Positions 6,649 to 10,436 of a stretch of 10,436 nt of DNA are shown here, one piece after another (positions within the stretch are counted from its first letter, which is position 1; the number at the start of each line of letters is the position of its first letter). The notes below the pieces were generated by a model that was not told the DNA's origin, did no database searches, and worked only from the letters and a program-made list of their open reading frames with translations. Origin of the DNA: Treponema sp. (GTDB taxonomy: Bacteria > Spirochaetota > Spirochaetia > Treponematales > Breznakiellaceae). The DNA lies in assembly GCA_031255615.1 (NCBI GenBank), contig JAIRSD010000151.1, forward strand, positions 1 to 10,436, written 5' to 3'. The position numbers and the translations under genes are program-made.

Positions 6649-6700
6649 CGCCGCGTATCAAGTGTATGGGGGGCGCGTTTTTTTCCGCCGAAAAAAACTC
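6649..6700 (-). repeat. Modular hairpin repeat, copy 3 (3' part)
   Basis: Read on the minus strand, a perfect 9-bp hairpin GTTTTTTTC/GAAAAAAAC with 4-nt loop (6698-6677) leads to box C GCGCCC (6676-6671) and box D CATACACTTGATACGCGGCG (6668-6649). Box D matches copy 2 at 15 or more positions. Box B is degenerate at best, and no box A was found; its place is taken by the 17-bp stem at 6723-6767. The copy lies in sense orientation inside the opp transcript, between oppA and oppB. Confidence 0.65.
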
Positions 6701-6722
6701 AGGCTTCGCCCCAATTCCCCGC

Positions 6723-6767
6723 CCCCGCTTTTCCGGGGCGGCGCCCGCAGGCCCCGGAAAAGCGGGG
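6723..6767 (-). terminator. 17-bp perfect stem-loop between oppA and oppB (partial terminator or mRNA stabiliser)
   Basis: CCCCGCTTTTCCGGGGC (6723-6739) is the exact reverse complement of 6751-6767, with an 11-nt loop. On the operon strand it begins 32 nt after the oppA stop. No T-run follows directly, so full termination is unlikely. Such hairpins after binding-protein genes are known to protect the upstream message and to reduce downstream expression; that role here is inference. Confidence 0.6.
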
Positions 6768-6799
6768 ACTTTCCGGGGCCTCTTTAACATCGGGGCTCC

Positions 6800-8455
6800 T
6801 TAACGGCCGGCGCCTTTAGCGGCCCAGATATAATTCGGCATACCCAGGACTCCGTGGTATTCCACCCCGGAAACCCCGGTTTTTTGCAGGATGCTAATCC
6901 CTGTCTGGAAAAGGGGAATCGTGGCGAGCTCCCGCAGAAGGATCTGCTCCGCCCGCCGCAGCTCCTGAAAACGCCTGGAGGGGTCCCGGGCGAGTTCGCC
7001 CCCGGCGGCGGAATTAATGACGGCGTCATAATCCGGGTTCTGGTATACCGGGTGGAGCCCCGTAAGCCACAGACCCAGGAAAGTTTGGGGATCCCGGTAG
7101 TCCGGCCCCCAGCGGTGGAGGTTCAACTCAAAATCCCCGCCCAGATACCTGGCAATCTGGCTGTTCTTCGGCATCGGAGAGACCCGGATGGTCAGGCCCG
7201 GCAGGTTCTGGAGCTGGGCCTGGAGGAATTGGCCGATTGTCTGGTAGAGTTCCGAATCTTCGGTGCTGAGGGTGAGGCTCAGGGTGTCGAAGCCCAGTTC
7301 CCGCTTTGCCAGATTCCACAAACGCAGGGCCTCCGCCCGGTTGAAGTGCAGCTCGTTCCCCAGCCCCGCGCCGCCGTCGCGAAAATCGCTGTGATCGGAC
7401 GGATCCATCGCCAGACCCCGGGGCACCAGATACTCCGCCGGAACCGAACTATCCCGCAGGATGTTGGCGGCCAGGGCCTCCCGGTCTATCGACAGGGCCA
7501 GGGCCTTGCGGAGGTTGAGGCTGCCCAGATACCGGTTATCCCTCCCGTTCGGGGTGAGGTAGTATACGTAGCCCCCCAGTTCGGAACGGAATTCCGGATC
7601 CTCCCGGTAGAGATCTATCTGCTCCCCGGAAAGCCGGGGAATCACATCGACGATGCCCGACTGGTAGGCCAAGACCGCCTGCTGGAGATCCTTGATGGTC
7701 TGATACTGGAGGCCCGCAAGACGGACCTCTCCGGCCCGGTAGAAAAGGGGATTCCGTTCCAGTTCCACCACATCGGCGTTGGGTTCGTAGGTTTTAACTT
7801 TGAAGGCCCCGCAGGAAAGGAGCGTCCCGGGGGAGGTGGCGAATTTTGAACCCTGGGCTTCCACAAAAGACTGTTTCAGGGGAAAGAAAACGGGGAAGGC
7901 GAAGAGGCTTTCCACAAAGGCCACCGGGCTTGAAAGGGCGACCCGCAGGGTCTTGTCGTCCAGGGCGCTGACTCCCAGGGCCTCAAGGGGTTTTTCGCCG
8001 TTAAGGACATCCTCGGCGTTTTCGATGGCCGCGGACTGGAGAAGCCAGCGGTACTCCGCGGCCGTGGCCGGATCCCCCAGCCGCCGCCAGGAATAGACAA
8101 AATCATGGGCGGTAACCGGGGAGCCGTCGGACCAGAGGGAATCCCGGAGTTTGTAGGTCAGGACGAGGCCGTCGCCGCTCTTGGTATAGGATTCCGCCAG
8201 CCCAAGCTGGACCACGTCGTCGGCGTCCATGTAGTGGAGCCCCGTGCCGATGGTCCCCATGGCCTGGATGGCGGTGCCCTCCGAGGTCCCATGGAAATCC
8301 AGGGTGGAAATCGCCGCGTCGGTTTGTATGCTGAGAATCCCCCCTCCGGCGCCTTCCGCGGCGGGGGCGGGCTGCCTCCTGCCGCCGGCGGAGGCAAGGC
8401 CTGCCGCCGCCGCCAACATTAGGGCCGCGAAAAAAAACTTCGACAATGTCTTCAT
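6800..8455 (-). CDS. oppA: Oligopeptide ABC transporter periplasmic substrate-binding protein OppA
   Basis: The 551-residue product is a family 5 extracellular solute-binding protein that captures peptides in the periplasm for OppBCDF. A signal peptide (1-23) has a Lys-containing start, a hydrophobic core and ASA before GG, pointing to signal peptidase I cleavage. No cysteine lies near it, so no lipid anchor is predicted. Family features are YKLRDSLWSDGSPVTAHDFV (near residue 100), SWRRLGDP, and LNLRKALALSIDREALAANI in the middle. Length is close to E. coli OppA (543 by recollection). AGGAGG (8465-8460) lies 4 nt before the ATG. It is the first gene of the operon behind the promoter at 8563-8591. 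Peptide binding is inferred from the family and gene order; related proteins bind dipeptides, nickel or murein peptides. Confidence 0.94.
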   Translation of the reverse strand: MKTLSKFFFAALMLAAAAGLASAGGRRQPAPAAEGAGGGILSIQTDAAISTLDFHGTSEGTAIQAMGTIGTGLHYMDADDVVQLGLAESYTKSGDGLVLTYKLRDSLWSDGSPVTAHDFVYSWRRLGDPATAAEYRWLLQSAAIENAEDVLNGEKPLEALGVSALDDKTLRVALSSPVAFVESLFAFPVFFPLKQSFVEAQGSKFATSPGTLLSCGAFKVKTYEPNADVVELERNPLFYRAGEVRLAGLQYQTIKDLQQAVLAYQSGIVDVIPRLSGEQIDLYREDPEFRSELGGYVYYLTPNGRDNRYLGSLNLRKALALSIDREALAANILRDSSVPAEYLVPRGLAMDPSDHSDFRDGGAGLGNELHFNRAEALRLWNLAKRELGFDTLSLTLSTEDSELYQTIGQFLQAQLQNLPGLTIRVSPMPKNSQIARYLGGDFELNLHRWGPDYRDPQTFLGLWLTGLHPVYQNPDYDAVINSAAGGELARDPSRRFQELRRAEQILLRELATIPLFQTGISILQKTGVSGVEYHGVLGMPNYIWAAKGAGR

Positions 8456-8503
8456 AGGACCTCCTGCTTTTAACTTTAATATCCAGGATCGCGGCCTATC
8501 CTT

Positions 8504-8519
8504 CCCGCCGTCCGGCGGG
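8504..8519. repeat. GC hairpin in the oppA leader
   Basis: CCCGCCG (8504-8510) and CGGCGGG (8513-8519) are exact reverse complements 2 nt apart, so the real loop is probably larger. It lies about 40 nt upstream of the oppA ribosome binding site within the predicted leader of about 100 nt, where it could affect message stability. Confidence 0.5.
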
Positions 8520-8562
8520 GCCGCTCCAGGGCCGCGTATGGGGTTAAGCCCGTTAGAATTGC

Positions 8563-8591
8563 TTTATATAGGCTATCGGCGTTTGCCGCAA
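8563..8591 (-). promoter_or_regulatory. Candidate promoter of the opp operon
   Basis: On the minus strand the -35-like TTGCGG (8591-8586), a 17-bp spacer and the -10 box TATAAA (8568-8563) lie about 100 bp before the oppA start codon. Another possible -10 in the same place is TATATA with a 15-bp spacer. Its -35 overlaps that of a candidate promoter on the other strand (8583-8611). Confidence 0.5.
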
Positions 8592-8611
8592 GTAGTTTTT
8601 TACTATACAAT
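8583..8611 (+). promoter_or_regulatory. Candidate plus-strand promoter facing uvrA
   Basis: The -35-like TTGCCG (8583-8588), 17-bp spacer and -10 box TACAAT (8606-8611) would start a transcript near 8618. It would run through the hairpin at 8670-8696 and repeat copy 1 before reaching uvrA 280 bp on. It could express the repeat as an RNA or give uvrA a long structured leader. The -35 matches consensus at 4 of 6 positions, so this is only a candidate. Confidence 0.35.
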
Positions 8612-8669
8612 CCGAAATATTCTCCATAAATGGACGCCGAATCAAAAAGCCCCCGGGATCTGGTTTTTT

Positions 8670-8696
8670 GAGCCGCCGCGCTCGGCGCGGCGGCTC
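8670..8696. repeat. Perfect 12-bp GC hairpin with 3-nt loop
   Basis: GAGCCGCCGCGC (8670-8681) and its exact reverse complement (8685-8696) flank TCG. A T-run (8664-8669) precedes it on the plus strand, which on the minus strand would be a run of A after the stem, so it is not a plus-strand terminator. It precedes repeat copy 1 much as the hairpin at 2310-2335 precedes copy 2. Confidence 0.7.
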
Positions 8697-8728
8697 CACA
8701 GGGCGGGCGGCATCCTTGATACGGCGAT

Positions 8729-8838
8729 CCCGCGCAAGGGATAGGAGCGGAATAAAAACCCGCAGGGTTTTTGTTAGAGCGGATAGCCCGGTCCCCGCCG
8801 CAGGCGGGGATGCGCCCAGGATGCACAGAATATGCGGC
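8729..8838 (+). repeat. Modular hairpin repeat, copy 1 (full length)
   Basis: The order is box A CCCGCGCAAGGGATAGGAG (8729-8747), hairpin 1 AAAAACCC/GGGTTTTT with loop GCA (8754-8772), box B GGATAGCCCGG (8781-8791), hairpin 2 TCCCCGCC/GGCGGGGA with loop GCA (8792-8810), box C TGCGCCC (8811-8817) and box D ATGCACAGAATATGCGGC (8821-8838). GCGCA in box A and TGCGC in box C can pair and close a three-way junction. It lies 22 bp before the -35 box of the proximal uvrA promoter. Confidence 0.75.
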
Positions 8839-8860
8839 CCCCTATTATCCCGGACCGTCC

Positions 8861-8890
8861 TTGAAAAGGCTCCCGGCTCCGGTCTATGCT
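8861..8890 (+). promoter_or_regulatory. Proximal uvrA promoter, probably giving a leaderless mRNA
   Basis: TTGAAA (8861-8866), an 18-bp spacer and TATGCT (8885-8890) form a plausible promoter. Only 7 nt separate the -10 box from the uvrA ATG, so transcription would begin at or next to the A of the start codon. This agrees with the lack of any Shine-Dalgarno before the ATG. No LexA-type operator was recognised. Confidence 0.5.
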
Positions 8891-8897
8891 CTCCCCC

Positions 8898-10436
8898 ATG
8901 GACAAGCTCATCATCAAAGGGGCGCGGGAGCATAATCTTAAAAATATTGATCTTGAGCTTCCCCGGGATAAACTTATCGTCGTATCCGGCCTTTCGGGAT
9001 CCGGCAAGAGTTCTTTGGCCTTTGACACGATTTTCGCCGAGGGGCAGCGCCGCTATGTGGAGAGTCTTTCCGCCTATGCCCGGCAGTTTCTGGGCCGCAT
9101 GGACAAACCGGACCTGGACTATATCGAGGGCCTTTCCCCGGCTATTTCCATTGAGCAAAAGACGACCCACCGGAATCCCCGGTCTACCGTGGGGACCGTG
9201 ACGGAGATTTACGATTACTACCGGCTTCTCTACGCCCGAATCGGGATTCCCCACTGCCCCCACTGCGGCCGGGAAATTCGGGAGCAGAGCGTGGACCAGA
9301 TAGTGGACACGGTCCTCCAGATGGGCAAGGGCCGGATACAAATCCTGGCCCCGGTGATTCGGGGGAAGAAGGGGGAGCACCAGAAGATCATCGAGGACGC
9401 CCGGAAGGCGGGTTTTGTCCGGGCCCGGATCGACGGGGTTCCGGTGAATCTGGAGGACGACGCGCCCCAGGGGGCGATCAAGCTGGATAAGCAGAAAAAG
9501 CACACCATCGAGATTGTGGTGGATCGTTTGGTGATAGGGGCGGATATCCGTTCCCGGCTTGCCGAATCGGCGGAGGCGGCTTTGGCGGCCGCCGATGGGA
9601 TCATGCTGGTCCTGGCCCAGGGTTCCCGGGGGGCCGGCCCTTCCGGAAAAGACGGCCCCGAGGGAAAGGCCGGGACGGGGGACAAGACCGGCGAAGGGGG
9701 CTTTACCGAACATTTTTTCAGCCAAAAAAACGCCTGCCCCGACTGCGGGATTTCCGTTCCGGAACTTCAGCCCCGGCTTTTTTCCTTTAACAACCCCTTC
9801 GGGGCCTGCCCTTCCTGTTCGGGCCTGGGGGCGAAGCTGGAATTTGACCCGGAGCTGGTGATCCCCAACCCGGCCCTGTCCTTTAACGAGGGGGGCTGCG
9901 TCCCCTACAACCCGGACAGCGCCTGGCACCGCAGCCGCTTTGAAAGCCTGGCCCGGCATTTCAGATTCAGCCTGGATACCCCCCTTCAGGACCTCCCCAA
10001 AAAAGCCATGAACGCCATCCTCTACGGCAGCGGGGAAAGCATCGACGTTCATTATGAAAATAAGGATAGAACCGGCTACTTCGATTACAACACCCGTTTT
10101 CCCGGCGTCCTGGAGGACCTTAAGCGGCGTTACCTGGAAACCCAGTCCCAGGGTGTCAAGGAATGGCTTGAAAAGTTTATGAGCCAGAAGCCCTGCGAGG
10201 ACTGCGGGGGGAAACGGCTTAAACCGGAGGTTTTGGCGGTAACCCTGGGGGGCAGGAACATCTGGGAACTTACCAGTTTATCCGTTACCGATTCCCTGAA
10301 ATTTTTTGAAAACCTTAAACTGACGAAGACCGAAAAAAAAATAGCCTCCCAGATTTTAAAGGAGATAAACGCCCGGCTGGGGTTCATGAAAAACGTGGGT
10401 CTGGACTACCTTACCCTGGAACGGAAGGCCGCCACC
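8898..10436 (+). CDS. uvrA: Excinuclease ABC subunit A, UvrA (N-terminal 513 residues, runs off right edge)
   Basis: UvrA is the DNA damage-sensing ATPase of nucleotide excision repair, which loads UvrB at lesions. The N-terminus [20 protein letters not shown] aligns with E. coli UvrA. Walker A of the first ATPase is GLSGSGKSS (31-39), followed by [17 protein letters not shown]. Cysteines C120/C123 and C433/C436 are zinc-knuckle pairs, and C280/C283/C304/C307 form the C-X2-C-X20-C-X2-C zinc finger. The window stops just before the expected first LSGGE signature. A Gly-rich, charged insertion (241-268) puts the zinc finger about 27 residues later than in E. coli. The ATG at 8898 is preferred by homology; an in-frame ATG at 8886 would add MLSP but has no ribosome binding site either. 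It is transcribed divergently from oppA. Confidence 0.97.
   Translation, partial: MDKLIIKGAREHNLKNIDLELPRDKLIVVSGLSGSGKSSLAFDTIFAEGQRRYVESLSAYARQFLGRMDKPDLDYIEGLSPAISIEQKTTHRNPRSTVGTVTEIYDYYRLLYARIGIPHCPHCGREIREQSVDQIVDTVLQMGKGRIQILAPVIRGKKGEHQKIIEDARKAGFVRARIDGVPVNLEDDAPQGAIKLDKQKKHTIEIVVDRLVIGADIRSRLAESAEAALAAADGIMLVLAQGSRGAGPSGKDGPEGKAGTGDKTGEGGFTEHFFSQKNACPDCGISVPELQPRLFSFNNPFGACPSCSGLGAKLEFDPELVIPNPALSFNEGGCVPYNPDSAWHRSRFESLARHFRFSLDTPLQDLPKKAMNAILYGSGESIDVHYENKDRTGYFDYNTRFPGVLEDLKRRYLETQSQGVKEWLEKFMSQKPCEDCGGKRLKPEVLAVTLGGRNIWELTSLSVTDSLKFFENLKLTKTEKKIASQILKEINARLGFMKNVGLDYLTLERKAAT

Noticed and set aside
6596..6790. A small minus-strand frame between oppA and oppB
   Set aside because: It is wholly composed of the 17-bp stem and repeat copy 3, with no ribosome binding site.
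8387..8453. Lipoprotein signal in OppA
   Set aside because: There is no cysteine near the end of the hydrophobic core; the ASA-GG boundary fits signal peptidase I instead.
8820..8898. LexA/SOS operator in front of uvrA
   Set aside because: Neither an E. coli-type CTG-N10-CAG nor a GAAC-N4-GTTC palindrome was seen near the promoter.
8553..10052. A 499-codon minus-strand frame opposite uvrA
   Set aside because: It is antisense to a clear UvrA coding region, rich in Pro, Gly and Arg, and extends through the hairpin-filled intergenic region.

Overview
The window looks like chromosomal DNA of a moderately GC-rich spirochete, most likely a Treponema of the termite-gut kind. The basis is inference: the OppA signal peptide ends in an Ala-X-Ala site followed by Gly-Gly with no lipobox, the style common in Treponema binding proteins, and the intergenic regions are full of hairpins. 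No species can be fixed from the sequence alone.

Layout. Positions 1-360 are scrambled, AT-rich accessory DNA: the first 21 codons of an IS5-type transposase (minus strand) abut the remains of a GNAT acetyltransferase gene that has lost its N-terminus and carries a one-base frameshift. Three perfect hairpins follow (363-487), then about 480 bp with no supported gene. A tRNA-Val(UAC) gene with a near-consensus promoter lies at 1045-1118 (minus). A TIM-barrel sugar phosphate isomerase/epimerase (1226-2047, minus) has its own promoter and terminator. After a hairpin-rich gap comes a complete oligopeptide ABC importer operon read right to left, oppA-oppB-oppC-oppD-oppF (8455 down to 2492). On the other strand uvrA starts at 8898 and runs off the right edge.

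How the genes work together. OppA captures peptides in the periplasm, OppB/OppC form the channel, and OppD/OppF are the paired ATPases. The last four genes overlap their neighbours by 4-14 nt, so they are translationally coupled. oppA is separated from oppB by 200 bp containing a 17-bp-stem hairpin, which fits the usual excess of binding protein over membrane components. uvrA (nucleotide excision repair) is unrelated and only shares the divergent intergenic region.

Most interesting signal. Four intergenic places (887-951 +, 2174-2310 -, 6649-6700 -, 8729-8838 +) appear to be copies of one modular element. Short conserved boxes surround hairpins whose stems differ completely in sequence between copies but keep their pairing. 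This looks like a structured RNA or a REP-like mobile repeat family. Other oddities are a tandem 19-residue duplication in OppD next to the Q-loop, a 28-residue Gly-rich insertion in UvrA before its zinc finger, and a uvrA promoter whose spacing predicts a leaderless mRNA.
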